A stretch of 64,000 nt of DNA from Porphyromonadaceae bacterium UBA7332 (GTDB lineage: Bacteria; Bacteroidota; Bacteroidia; Bacteroidales; UBA7332), in assembly GCA_002471225.1 (NCBI GenBank), contig DKPO01000012.1, positions 9,112 to 73,111 of the forward strand, read 5' to 3'. The notes under the pieces are model-generated. The model made no database searches. It was given only the letters and a program-made list of their open reading frames with translations, and was not told the DNA's origin. A program made the translations under genes and the position numbers. This document shows, one piece after another, positions 1 to 7,970 of the stretch. How positions within the stretch are numbered: position 1 is the first letter of the stretch; each line of letters begins with the position of its first letter.

Positions 1-4
1 TGCA

Positions 5-1027
5 TTATTTTACAAGATATTTCTTTAACCCTTCGCTACAGAAAGTTTTGTATGCGCCGGTTTCTTCGTCGGTATAGATAAAGTAAGCTTCAATCAACGG
101 ATCGGCATCAACTATACGTAAGCTTTCTTTTAGTCCTAACACCATAAATGCTGTTGCATATGCATCAGCAGTCATACAATCCGGAGCAACCACTGTCGCA
201 CTCAACAAATTGTGTTGAATCGGATAACCACTTTGCGGATCAATGGTATGTGCATATTTTTTACCGTCTTTGACATAGAAATTGCGATAATTACCTGAAG
301 TAGCTAATCCCATATTCGATATTTCGATCACTTCTTCTATCTCACTGACCATTGCTGTTGAGTCATCAATAGGCTTATTGATACCAACACGCCACATTTT
401 CCCTTTTTGGTTAACTCCTCCGGCAACAAGCTCACCGCCGATTTCTACCATAAAGTTGACAATACCGCGAGAGCGCAACAATTCAGCAACGACATCACAA
501 GCATAGCCTTTAGCTATAGCCGAAGCATCAATCATAGTTCTTGGATCTTGTTTGATAACCTTGCCATTCACCAATGATACCTTATTGTACCCAACGAATT
601 GAAGAATACTGTCAACGGCATGTTCATTAACGGAGTCGCTCTTCTTAAAACCAAATCCCCATAAATTTACTAACGGAGCAACCGTAAAATCAAAAGCCCC
701 ACCTGTAATCCCGGCAATTTGCTTACCGGTTTCGAATACGTTGATAAACCATTTGTCCAGTACCACCGTAGTATCATTCGTATTGACCTTTGTTATTACA
801 GAGTTGGGATTAAACGGAGAGAGGGAGTGATCGAATTTATTCAATTCAGCTTCGATTTCTTTTTTCAGATTAGCAGGGTAATCATACGAAATATGATAGA
901 TGGTTCCAAAAACTCTTCCCTGATCTTTCTGATATTCAATCTCTGGCTTTTTATGCGTTTGTTCGTATACGATAAATGTTATAGCTGCCGCTAAAAGAAC
1001 TAAAAAAATATATTTTGTCCGTTTCAT
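5..1027 (-). CDS. apbE: FAD:protein FMN transferase (ApbE family)
   Basis: 340 aa, a normal ApbE length. The first 20 residues form a hydrophobic signal or anchor without a clear lipobox, so the enzyme should sit on the outer face of the inner membrane. Family motifs are present: GGAFDFTVAPLVNLWGFG (109-126), DASAIAKGYACD (167-178), ATSGNYRNF (242-250), HTIDPQSGYP (260-269) and the metal-binding DCMTADAYATA (283-293). The family transfers FMN from FAD to Thr residues of Na+-pumping NQR/RNF subunits and related proteins; no such target lies in this window. A minus-strand -7 box (TATCTTTG, 1079-1072) lies about 45 bp upstream of the ATG, so the gene is probably monocistronic at this end. The stop is only a few bases inside the window. 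Confidence 0.93.
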   Translation of the reverse strand: MKRTKYIFLVLLAAAITFIVYEQTHKKPEIEYQKDQGRVFGTIYHISYDYPANLKKEIEAELNKFDHSLSPFNPNSVITKVNTNDTTVVLDKWFINVFETGKQIAGITGGAFDFTVAPLVNLWGFGFKKSDSVNEHAVDSILQFVGYNKVSLVNGKVIKQDPRTMIDASAIAKGYACDVVAELLRSRGIVNFMVEIGGELVAGGVNQKGKMWRVGINKPIDDSTAMVSEIEEVIEISNMGLATSGNYRNFYVKDGKKYAHTIDPQSGYPIQHNLLSATVVAPDCMTADAYATAFMVLGLKESLRIVDADPLIEAYFIYTDEETGAYKTFCSEGLKKYLVK

Positions 1028-1102
1028 AAATTAAATGATTTGGAGTTAACACCTAAAAATAAGTTTCTTTGCAAAGATAATTACATTAAACATTAAGAAA
1101 CT

Positions 1103-1966
1103 ATGTATTTTCAACATCTTTCGAAATTAGAGAAAAAATGTAGCCAAATCATACAATCGAAACTTTATAGTCGGTTTCTGGAAGTTTTGGTAATACTTTC
1201 AGTTATTTCCATGCTATTAAGCACTTTTCGCGTAGCCGAAAACTATAAGACCTTGTTACTCACATTTTCTTTCTTTTCAGGCAGTATTTATTTGATCGAT
1301 TATTTTTTACGTATCGTTACTGCTCCTTTTGATAATGGTATTACACCTTTCTGGAAAGCCAGATTAAAATACATCGTTTCTTTTTACGGATTTGTTGATT
1401 TTGCAGCCATGCTGCCTTTTGTCGCTCCCTTTTTCTTTTCGGGTGAAATGGTACGTGATCTTATTGAATTAGGTCGTATTCTGCTTATCTTTAAAATAGC
1501 TCGTTATTCGAGAAGCTTTAAAATGGTCATTGAGGTATTCAACGATGTAAAATGGGAGTTACTTATTTCCGTATTTATTATGAGTTCTGTGATTTTCGTA
1601 TGTGCTGTACTTATGTATTACGTGGAAAGAAACGCTCAACCGGAAGTTTTTAAAAATGTCGGAGACGGACTCTGGTGGGCAATCATCACTTACACCACGG
1701 TTGGTTACGGAGATATATACCCGATCACGATGTTGGGGCGGGCTTTGAGCGCAGTCACTGCATTAGTCGGTATTTCCATGGTCGCATTCCCTACCGGTAT
1801 CATCTCTACAGCATTTATGCGTAGAATCAATCAGGCTAAAGCAAACAAGCAGCGCAAGAAAAGCGGACTGTTTGACGACAAAAACAATGAGAAGGAAGCT
1901 GAATCAACAAAAATGAACTATTGTCCTCATTGCGGTAAGAAGCTGAATACCAACGGAGAGCATTAA
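1103..1966 (+). CDS. Voltage-gated-type potassium channel
   Basis: 287 aa six-helix ion channel. Hydrophobic segments fall near 27-42, 50-70, 92-112, 152-173 and 213-238, with the K+ selectivity filter TTVGYGD at 198-204. The S4-like helix (118-140) carries spaced basic residues (R118, R125, K131, R134, R137, K140), so voltage sensitivity is plausible but not proven. The cytoplasmic tail is charged and ends with a single CPHCGKKL knuckle (274-281), half of a zinc ribbon. It is divergent from apbE across a 75-bp gap and upstream of tRNA-fMet, which has its own promoter. The family moves K+ passively across the inner membrane; what gates this one cannot be read from the sequence. Confidence 0.88.
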   Translation: MYFQHLSKLEKKCSQIIQSKLYSRFLEVLVILSVISMLLSTFRVAENYKTLLLTFSFFSGSIYLIDYFLRIVTAPFDNGITPFWKARLKYIVSFYGFVDFAAMLPFVAPFFFSGEMVRDLIELGRILLIFKIARYSRSFKMVIEVFNDVKWELLISVFIMSSVIFVCAVLMYYVERNAQPEVFKNVGDGLWWAIITYTTVGYGDIYPITMLGRALSAVTALVGISMVAFPTGIISTAFMRRINQAKANKQRKKSGLFDDKNNEKEAESTKMNYCPHCGKKLNTNGEH

Positions 1967-2003
1967 CACTCGTATATTATTTTAAAAAAAATATCTAAAA
2001 TAA

Positions 2004-2035
2004 TTTGGAGGGTAAGTTCAAACACTCTATATTTG
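2004..2035 (+). promoter_or_regulatory. Promoter of tRNA-fMet
   Basis: TTTG (2004-2007), a 20-bp spacer, then TATATTTG (2028-2035): an exact match to the Bacteroidota -33/-7 pattern, ending 12 bp before the mature tRNA. Confidence 0.8.
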
Positions 2036-2047
2036 CAGTATAAACAT

Positions 2048-2119
<72 letters not shown>

Positions 2120-2125
2120 CATAGT

Positions 2126-2158
2126 AAAAAAGGCATCTTTAGGGATGCCTTTTTTGTT
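2126..2158 (+). terminator. Intrinsic terminator of tRNA-fMet
   Basis: Hairpin AAAGGCATC / GATGCCTTT with a short TTTAGG-type loop, followed by a T run, directly behind the tRNA. Confidence 0.9.
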
Positions 2159-2223
2159 TTATTTTCTTATGTTTGCTCGAAAATGAAATACGAACATCAC
2201 TAACGAATGGAGCGGCTACATTT

Positions 2224-3987
2224 ATGAATAAGAAATCTGTCTACATATTATCTTTCTTATTTTTATTTATTTCTCTTTCTGCTCTGGCATATATCTACAA
2301 GAATAAATACGAAAATAAGAATATCAAGGAGCATTTTACCCTTATAGACTCTATCTCCAATACGAGTCCGAAAGAGGCAACTTTACTTCTGGATTCTGTC
2401 GGAAGTTTAAAACTCAATCATCACGATACGAATTATAAAAAGCTTCTGGAAGAATCAATCCGTATGGAACAGAATATTTACCCGAAATCCGATTCCTTAA
2501 TCAACTACCTTCTATTCCAGTTCCTGGCATCTGATGATTCAACCAACATCACCCGTGCTTTTTATCTGAGAGGACTCTTTTTGCTGAAAGAGGGCAATAT
2601 GCTGGAAGCTGCCAGTAGCTTTATTAATGCAGAAGATTTTATTTCGGGCTGTAAAAACAAGAAACTGAAATACCAGATCACCTCTGAGCTGGCCAATATA
2701 TACAATCACAATAAGCTATTCCGACACGAGATTGAATCAAGAGAAAAAGCGTTGGAGTATGCAGAAGGTTTTTCTGATTCAACGGCAATTACCAATTCTT
2801 TAATCAATCTGGCAAAAGCGTATACAAATGTCGATTCAAACCGGGTTGCCAATATTGACCGAATCAGACATTTAATATATATAATCCCTGATTCAGATCC
2901 CGAGGCGATTCCTGAATTGACCAAAGAGCTCAGCCTTAACTATGAAAAGTTACAGGAATACGATTCGGCTCTTTACTGTATAGACTTTGCATTATCCATA
3001 GAAAATGATTTGAATAAAAAGCTGGGATATTATAAAGTTAAAGGTAAATTATTAGAAAAAACAGGGCAAACGAAGGAGGCTATAAAGCTCTATCAGATAG
3101 CATCGCAGGCAAATAGTCTTGAAGATAAATTGGGTGCCTATAAAGGATTATATACTATATATAAATCAAAACATAATCTTGATAGTGCCGTATTCTACTC
3201 GGATTTATTAATTCAGTTACAGGATTCGATAAGAAAAGACTATACCGAAGAAGCTTTAGAAAAGCTCAATTCGATACAAAGCTATAAGAAGCAGAGAAAA
3301 GCATATATCCAGAATAAATTTGAGATATTCAGAACAAAGGCTTTATTCTCTAATCTGTCAATCATATTCCTGATTATTGTTATTATCCTGATATTGGTCA
3401 ATCTCTTTTACAGAAACAGAAAGATCAATCTGGAAATTTCAATAAAGGAAGAGAAAGCGAAATTATTCGAGATAGAATTGCAAAAACGCGAGATTGAGAA
3501 TCAATTGTTGCGCGAACAACGTGAAAAAGAGGCAGAACATCTGCGTCTTATTTCAATCGAACTTCAACAAAAGGAAACAGAAAATCTCCTTTTGAAAGAA
3601 AAAACAGAAAAAGAACAACTTCTTGCAAAAGAAATGATTGTTAAAGCGGAGTATTACAAAAGGCTGAATCTGGTTTCTGTACCCATTCTTTCGGCAAGCC
3701 GCGATAAAAAAGGTTTTATATTTCTTAAACCGGATGACTGGAAAAGCATCGAAGAAAACACCAATGCGTGTTTCGAACATTTTACAGATCGTTTAGCTAA
3801 AGATTTTACGCAATTGAGTCAGGACGACATACGATTCTTATGTCTTCTGAAAATGGAATTATCCTTAGACTTGCTTTCAGCTGTATATCATGTTGAGAAG
3901 AACAGTATTTCAAAGAAAAAAGGTCGTCTGAGAGATAAGATGAAAATTGAAAATAAAACCCTTGATGAGTTTATCAGGGGGTATTAA
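2224..3987 (+). CDS. Membrane TPR / coiled-coil / HTH regulator
   Basis: 587 aa from the ATG at 2224; an in-frame TTG at 2173 would add 17 residues that do not look like a signal. Order: N-terminal hydrophobic segment (about 6-26), a long helical region with TPR-like repeats (about 100-345), a strong transmembrane helix (about 378-396), a charged Glu/Lys-rich coiled coil (about 400-505), and a C-terminal helix-turn-helix (about 535-587, DDIRFLCLLKMELS to ISKKKGRLRDK). This Bacteroidota architecture places a periplasmic TPR sensor on a cytoplasmic DNA-binding domain. A second protein of the same design is at 39460-41193. The ligand and target genes are unknown. It starts just after the tRNA-fMet terminator and ends before its own terminator. 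Confidence 0.8.
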   Translation: MNKKSVYILSFLFLFISLSALAYIYKNKYENKNIKEHFTLIDSISNTSPKEATLLLDSVGSLKLNHHDTNYKKLLEESIRMEQNIYPKSDSLINYLLFQFLASDDSTNITRAFYLRGLFLLKEGNMLEAASSFINAEDFISGCKNKKLKYQITSELANIYNHNKLFRHEIESREKALEYAEGFSDSTAITNSLINLAKAYTNVDSNRVANIDRIRHLIYIIPDSDPEAIPELTKELSLNYEKLQEYDSALYCIDFALSIENDLNKKLGYYKVKGKLLEKTGQTKEAIKLYQIASQANSLEDKLGAYKGLYTIYKSKHNLDSAVFYSDLLIQLQDSIRKDYTEEALEKLNSIQSYKKQRKAYIQNKFEIFRTKALFSNLSIIFLIIVIILILVNLFYRNRKINLEISIKEEKAKLFEIELQKREIENQLLREQREKEAEHLRLISIELQQKETENLLLKEKTEKEQLLAKEMIVKAEYYKRLNLVSVPILSASRDKKGFIFLKPDDWKSIEENTNACFEHFTDRLAKDFTQLSQDDIRFLCLLKMELSLDLLSAVYHVEKNSISKKKGRLRDKMKIENKTLDEFIRGY

Positions 3988-3995
3988 AAAAATAG

Positions 3996-4038
3996 TGGAG
4001 AGTCTTCCTTTCAACAAGGCAAACTCTCCTGCTTTTTT
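3996..4038 (+). terminator. Intrinsic terminator
   Basis: GGAGAGT (3997-4003) pairs with ACTCTCC (4023-4029), followed by GCTTTTTT; closes the TPR/HTH regulator gene. Confidence 0.8.
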
Positions 4039-4188
4039 ATGTATGCGGAATTGATATTCTCAATCAATTTAGGCTTAAAACCGCATATCACAGAAATAAT
4101 AAAACAGTTTAAATCTGAACTTAGTAACTAAAACTAATGCAAATAAATAGTTTTTCTATTGGTATTTTTAGGAATCTAAATTATTCAA

Positions 4189-4605
4189 CTATTCTAATTT
4201 GAGAGAAATATTCTGACTTTGTCCTGGCTTAAAGGTTTTTCCTGAACTCCATATCGCATAATTATCTTTTCCTGCTCCATATTGAACAACAAAAGTTATC
4301 ATTGGATTCTTATTCCCTTTAAACCACTTAATACGATCAACCTCATAGGCTACCTTACCGTTTTTTCCGGTATAGCAGAAATCAGTCGGCATGACCCTAT
4401 TATCTTTTGAAAATTTTTCATAATCAATTTCGTTAAAAACTTGAATAGCTTGATTCGGAACCGGTTCACCCTTTGCATCAATGACTTCTATACGAGCATA
4501 GCCATTTGCGTCCGGATCCGAATCATTGCTACAAGCTGTAATAATGATAGACATAAGTGATAAAACAAAGATGGACGATAATTTATATCTAAAAACACTT
4601 TTCAT
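4189..4605 (-). CDS. Small lipoprotein with Ig-like/CNA-B-like fold
   Basis: 138 aa. Signal peptide with lipobox ITAC (acylated Cys at residue 25), then SNDSDPD, a typical Bacteroidota surface-lipoprotein linker. The body reads ARIEVIDAKGEPVPNQAIQV... GKVAYEV, the strand pattern of carboxypeptidase-regulatory or CNA-B-like domains that mediate binding rather than catalysis. It is a single-gene unit. Its start codon lies about 300 nt downstream of a good promoter, and the intervening leader is highly structured (see 4651-4906). Function not recognised. Confidence 0.7.
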   Translation of the reverse strand: MKSVFRYKLSSIFVLSLMSIIITACSNDSDPDANGYARIEVIDAKGEPVPNQAIQVFNEIDYEKFSKDNRVMPTDFCYTGKNGKVAYEVDRIKWFKGNKNPMITFVVQYGAGKDNYAIWSSGKTFKPGQSQNISLKLE

Positions 4606-4650
4606 ATGAACTTCTACTTTTAATTATAAGATTAACTAAAATCCTATCAG

Positions 4651-4906
4651 AAAAAAACCCTGATAATCAGAGCTAATCCTGAGAAGCCACCCTATCTTAC
4701 TCATTTATATATTAGCTCTGTCTGGAAATAATTATTGACTATAACACATAAGGGCGGATAACGAACGTAAAGTGCCTCTTTACATATTTAATGGGAGCTT
4801 CCCATTTAACCCCGAAGGGTAGTTAAGATATAGGTTAGTTTGTTGGTATCCTTTATTGAATTACTAACCTTTTCTGATTCTCAAAAATCATTGCGAGTTA
4901 TTTCGA
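4651..4906 (-). ncRNA. Structured leader or independent small RNA upstream of lipoprotein
   Basis: A minus-strand promoter (TTG at 4941-4939, 19 bp, TACTTTTG at 4919-4912) should start RNA near 4906. The RNA then contains, in order: GGTTAGT/ACTAACC arms around a 23-nt loop (4833-4869), ACCC-CGAA-GGGT (4809-4820), AATGGGA/TCCCATT (4790-4806), GTAAAG/CTTTAC (4767-4783), and a perfect 10-bp pair CAGAGCTAAT/ATTAGCTCTG (4668-4720), followed by T7 at 4657-4651. It could be a regulatory leader of the lipoprotein gene or a roughly 250-nt RNA ending at the T run. No known riboswitch core was recognised. Confidence 0.5.
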
Positions 4907-4911
4907 CACTG

Positions 4912-4941
4912 CAAAAGTATATGGCGAAACGCTTCTGACAA
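4912..4941 (-). promoter_or_regulatory. Promoter of the structured leader
   Basis: TTG (4941-4939), 19-bp spacer, TACTTTTG (4919-4912) on the minus strand. Confidence 0.65.
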
Positions 4942-4994
4942 TAAAAAATCAATGACATATAATTAATCATACTAGCAACTATATATCAACAACT

Positions 4995-5046
4995 TAAGCC
5001 TTTTTTGTCCATCTAAAATGACAGAAAAATCGTGACAAAAGGCTTT
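4995..5046. terminator. Hairpin of terminator type
   Basis: AAGCCTTTTTTGTC (4995-5008) pairs with GACAAAAGGCTT (5034-5045) with a small bulge; T-rich on the plus side. No plus-strand gene ends here, so its client is unclear. Confidence 0.4.
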
Positions 5047-5053
5047 TTTGCAT

Positions 5054-5103
5054 AAAAAAAGCGGTTAAACAGAATCATCTGTTTAACCGCTTTACCAGTT
5101 ATT
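5054..5103 (-). terminator. Intrinsic terminator of TonB receptor gene
   Basis: A stem of about 15 bp (AAAGCGGTTAAACAG / CTGTTTAACCGCTTT, near 5067-5103); on the minus strand it is followed by a T7 run. Confidence 0.85.
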
Positions 5104-5105
5104 TT

Positions 5106-7397
5106 CTACATAGTAAACTTCAAACCTACAAAATAAGTTCTCGGTAGAGATGGGCCATATATGTAAGCCGCATCTTTATTTATTCCGAAGTCTAAATCAT
5201 TTTGATAACTGTCAAGGATATTCTTTACTCCTCCATTAAGCTCTAAATTTATCAATTTAGATATCTTGATATTGTATGATAATTTCAAACCTAAATCCCA
5301 GAAATCGGGAGTTTCTTTTTCTATATCGTTCTCGATATATCCTTTATTATGTTGTACCAGCATTGAACCGGTATAGTTTCCGAATAACGAAGCTTTGAAA
5401 GCTTTGTTGATATAATAGTTAGCTGTGAGATAACCATATTGATCCGGAGATCGGAACATTCTTTTTTGTGGTGCAATTTCATCTGACCATTTTTCGGCTT
5501 CCTTGAATCGGCTTCGCTGAAATGTATAACCTAACTGAAGATCAAACCTGTCGGGTATGCCGACTTTTAATTCAGCACTGATACCTTTAACCTTAGCACC
5601 TGTCGCATTTCGGCGTTCCATAATAATATGTCCATCAGGTGTTTCTCCGATTTTCTCCAGTGTAAATACATCATTCAGCACTGTATAGAAACCTTCAATC
5701 AAAAGGTTTGTTTGTAATCTTCCGAAGTTCTGATATAAATCAACCGATGCACTCAAACTATGTGAATACTCAGGTTTTAATTCCGGATCTAACTGAATCA
5801 GTGCAATCGTTCCTGAAACGGCATCGATATGCAAGTCCTCATTATAAGCCTGTGGCGCACGGTATCCGCTTGAATAACTTGCTCTCAAACCTACTTTTTT
5901 AGTTGGACTGTAACGTGCATTCACACGTGGCGAAAATACCGGATGCTTCATCAGATTATGTTTATCCAGTCGTCCACCCAAAAGCAGGTTCAATTTATCA
6001 CTTTTCCATTCGTTTTGGAAATAAGCTCCTGCAATTTGTGTCGTCTGTGCGAAGTCTCTCTTATAGCCCAGGAATAAATCATGCAGATTATTATAGGAAT
6101 ATTCAACACCTGCTGTCAGATCGGCCGGCATAAACAAACATTTATCGAAAGAGTAAGTATATTGAGTACCTGCGACAATTGTCTTATCATTGGTTTTACC
6201 GTATGCATCAGGATTCATTTCTACTCCGAAGTAACTTCCTCTTTTAATCGCCTGTGCAGAAGTATATATACCCCATTTATGTTTATAGTTCGGACTCAGA
6301 TAATCGAACTTCAACCCACCGCCATTGATATTATGATTAAGCTCTTCTGCAATATTGGCTCTGTGAGGTGGTTCTCCTAAATTATCCCCTCCTCGTCTGT
6401 ATTCATTGATATGATGATATTCGGCGGTTAACTTCGTGTAATTACTTGTTTTGTAATAGCCTCTGAAGCCTACTGTTTCCGAATTCAACTTTGGTAAATC
6501 TGAAAAACCATCATTATTACGGTCATAAGCATCTCTGTGTTTCACCATACCAAATATATAAACACCGGCTTTGTAATCGTCTGTAACAAAAGATCCGTTC
6601 AGAGAAGTATTTAAATCAACGCCTCCTTTTTCAAGAACATTCGTTGTATTGGACAGTGTTACCGAATTTCTTAAAGGCTCTTTGGTAATAATATTAATAA
6701 CTCCTCCAATCGCACTTGATCCGAACAAAGCCGATCCACCGCCTTTCACTACTTCAACACGTTCGATCATTGATACCGGAATCTGTTCTAGTCCGTAAAC
6801 TCCGGCTAAGGAGCTAAAGATCGGGCGACTATCGAGTAATACTTGCGAATACTGTCCTTCGAGACCATTAATTCTTAATTGGGTTGTTCCGCAATTACCG
6901 CAATTGTTTTCGACTCTTAATCCTGACTGGAAATTCATTGTCTCAGCTAAATTGCAAGATGCTGTTGTTTCAAATAACTTAGTCGAAGCAATGTTCACTA
7001 TCGTTGAAGAGGTCAGCTTATTGGTTTCGTTACGACTGGCTGAAACAACGACTTCATCCATTTCCAGTAACTGCTCCTGCAAGGAAAAGTTTATTTCCTG
7101 ATTGGTTTTAGGTTTGATCGTCACTTTCTTTTCTTCGGGCTTATACCCTACAGATGAAGCGACTATCGTAAACTCACCTGCCGGTAGATTCTTCAGGAAA
7201 TAATGGCCCGAAACATCTGTAACGGTTCCGATTGTTGTCCCTTTCAAAGCGATAGTTATATAAGGTAGATGCTCGCCTGTTTTTGCATCAATGACATGTC
7301 CGTAAATATTAGCATCACTGTTTTTGCTTTGCGCCTGAACATAAGAAGGAAGAGCGATATGAAATACCGCTAATATTATAAGAAATATTTGTTTCAT
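5106..7397 (-). CDS. TonB-dependent outer-membrane receptor
   Basis: 763 aa from the ATG at 7397, which gives a clean signal peptide (MKQIFLIILAVF... VQAQ); a TTG further upstream would add 16 unlikely residues. Domains: CarboxypepD_reg-like Ig domain (about 26-108), TonB-box-like EMDEVVVSASR (about 112-122), plug (about 130-235, with GGGSALFGSSAIGGVINIITK), then a 22-strand-type barrel ending in the aromatic RTYFVGLKFTM. The plug carries a CGNC pair in NNCGNCGTTQLRI. No SusD partner is present, so this is a siderophore/haem/metal-type receptor rather than a glycan SusC. The gene just upstream encodes a His-rich membrane protein, which points to metal uptake, possibly zinc (inference). Confidence 0.88.
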   Translation of the reverse strand: MKQIFLIILAVFHIALPSYVQAQSKNSDANIYGHVIDAKTGEHLPYITIALKGTTIGTVTDVSGHYFLKNLPAGEFTIVASSVGYKPEEKKVTIKPKTNQEINFSLQEQLLEMDEVVVSASRNETNKLTSSTIVNIASTKLFETTASCNLAETMNFQSGLRVENNCGNCGTTQLRINGLEGQYSQVLLDSRPIFSSLAGVYGLEQIPVSMIERVEVVKGGGSALFGSSAIGGVINIITKEPLRNSVTLSNTTNVLEKGGVDLNTSLNGSFVTDDYKAGVYIFGMVKHRDAYDRNNDGFSDLPKLNSETVGFRGYYKTSNYTKLTAEYHHINEYRRGGDNLGEPPHRANIAEELNHNINGGGLKFDYLSPNYKHKWGIYTSAQAIKRGSYFGVEMNPDAYGKTNDKTIVAGTQYTYSFDKCLFMPADLTAGVEYSYNNLHDLFLGYKRDFAQTTQIAGAYFQNEWKSDKLNLLLGGRLDKHNLMKHPVFSPRVNARYSPTKKVGLRASYSSGYRAPQAYNEDLHIDAVSGTIALIQLDPELKPEYSHSLSASVDLYQNFGRLQTNLLIEGFYTVLNDVFTLEKIGETPDGHIIMERRNATGAKVKGISAELKVGIPDRFDLQLGYTFQRSRFKEAEKWSDEIAPQKRMFRSPDQYGYLTANYYINKAFKASLFGNYTGSMLVQHNKGYIENDIEKETPDFWDLGLKLSYNIKISKLINLELNGGVKNILDSYQNDLDFGINKDAAYIYGPSLPRTYFVGLKFTM

Positions 7398-7502
7398 GTA
7401 TTTAGTTTTTTGATTTACTTCAAATTCAATATCAAACGGATACAAAGATCCTCTACAAACGCAGAATATACTATATTCGGTCTGTAGTCGTCAAATTAGA
7501 AA

Positions 7503-7847
7503 TCAAAAAACCGGAGGTGCCCGGGAGGAGGATAAATTATAAGAAATCCATTCTTCAGTAAAGATCGGATAAATCTTATATATGCACAAAAGGATTAATC
7601 CTACACAAAGGAAGGCAGGTACAGATATCTCACCCAATAATTGATGATTTACCTGATCAATCCAGTTACATTGTGCTTGTGTATGCGTATGAGATGACGC
7701 ATCTTCAAAAGGTAGATAAGGATGGGAGTGCGTAATTGTACCCCAGTAAAAATAGTGGGTGTGAATAAAAAAGCTCGACGAGGCATGGTAACACAAATAC
7801 AGTAGTACCAGCAACGATCCGATTATATGTCTCACACTTCTTTTCAT
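7503..7847 (-). CDS. Small His-rich membrane protein
   Basis: 114 aa from the ATG at 7847 (MKRSVRHII...); an upstream start would add 9 residues. One helix near 6-22, then an exported stretch dense in histidine (IHTHYFYW, THSHPY, SSHTHTQ), a second helix near 80-97 and a short tail. It sits 105 bp upstream of and co-directional with the TonB receptor, so the two are probably co-transcribed. HxH clusters of this kind usually bind Zn, Co or Ni; here that is inference. No named family was recognised with certainty. Confidence 0.65.
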   Translation of the reverse strand: MKRSVRHIIGSLLVLLYLCYHASSSFFIHTHYFYWGTITHSHPYLPFEDASSHTHTQAQCNWIDQVNHQLLGEISVPAFLCVGLILLCIYKIYPIFTEEWISYNLSSSRAPPVF

Positions 7848-7931
7848 CCGACTCAAAAATAGTAATAATTCCAATAACTCAAAAATTCATTAATGAAATA
7901 TTTTGTAAAGGGCCTGAAGTTCTCATTCTAT

Positions 7932-7970
7932 CAAAAAAAGCAGCCTGACAAATCTGTCAGGCTGCTTTTT
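7932..7970. terminator. Bidirectional intrinsic terminator
   Basis: GCAGCCTGACA (7940-7950) pairs with TGTCAGGCTGC (7955-7965); A7 on the left and T run on the right. It directly follows the stop of the minus-strand S9 gene. Confidence 0.85.

Noticed and set aside
4651..4906. tmRNA, RNase P RNA or cobalamin riboswitch
   Set aside because: None of their conserved cores could be found; a short GCCACC match alone is not enough.
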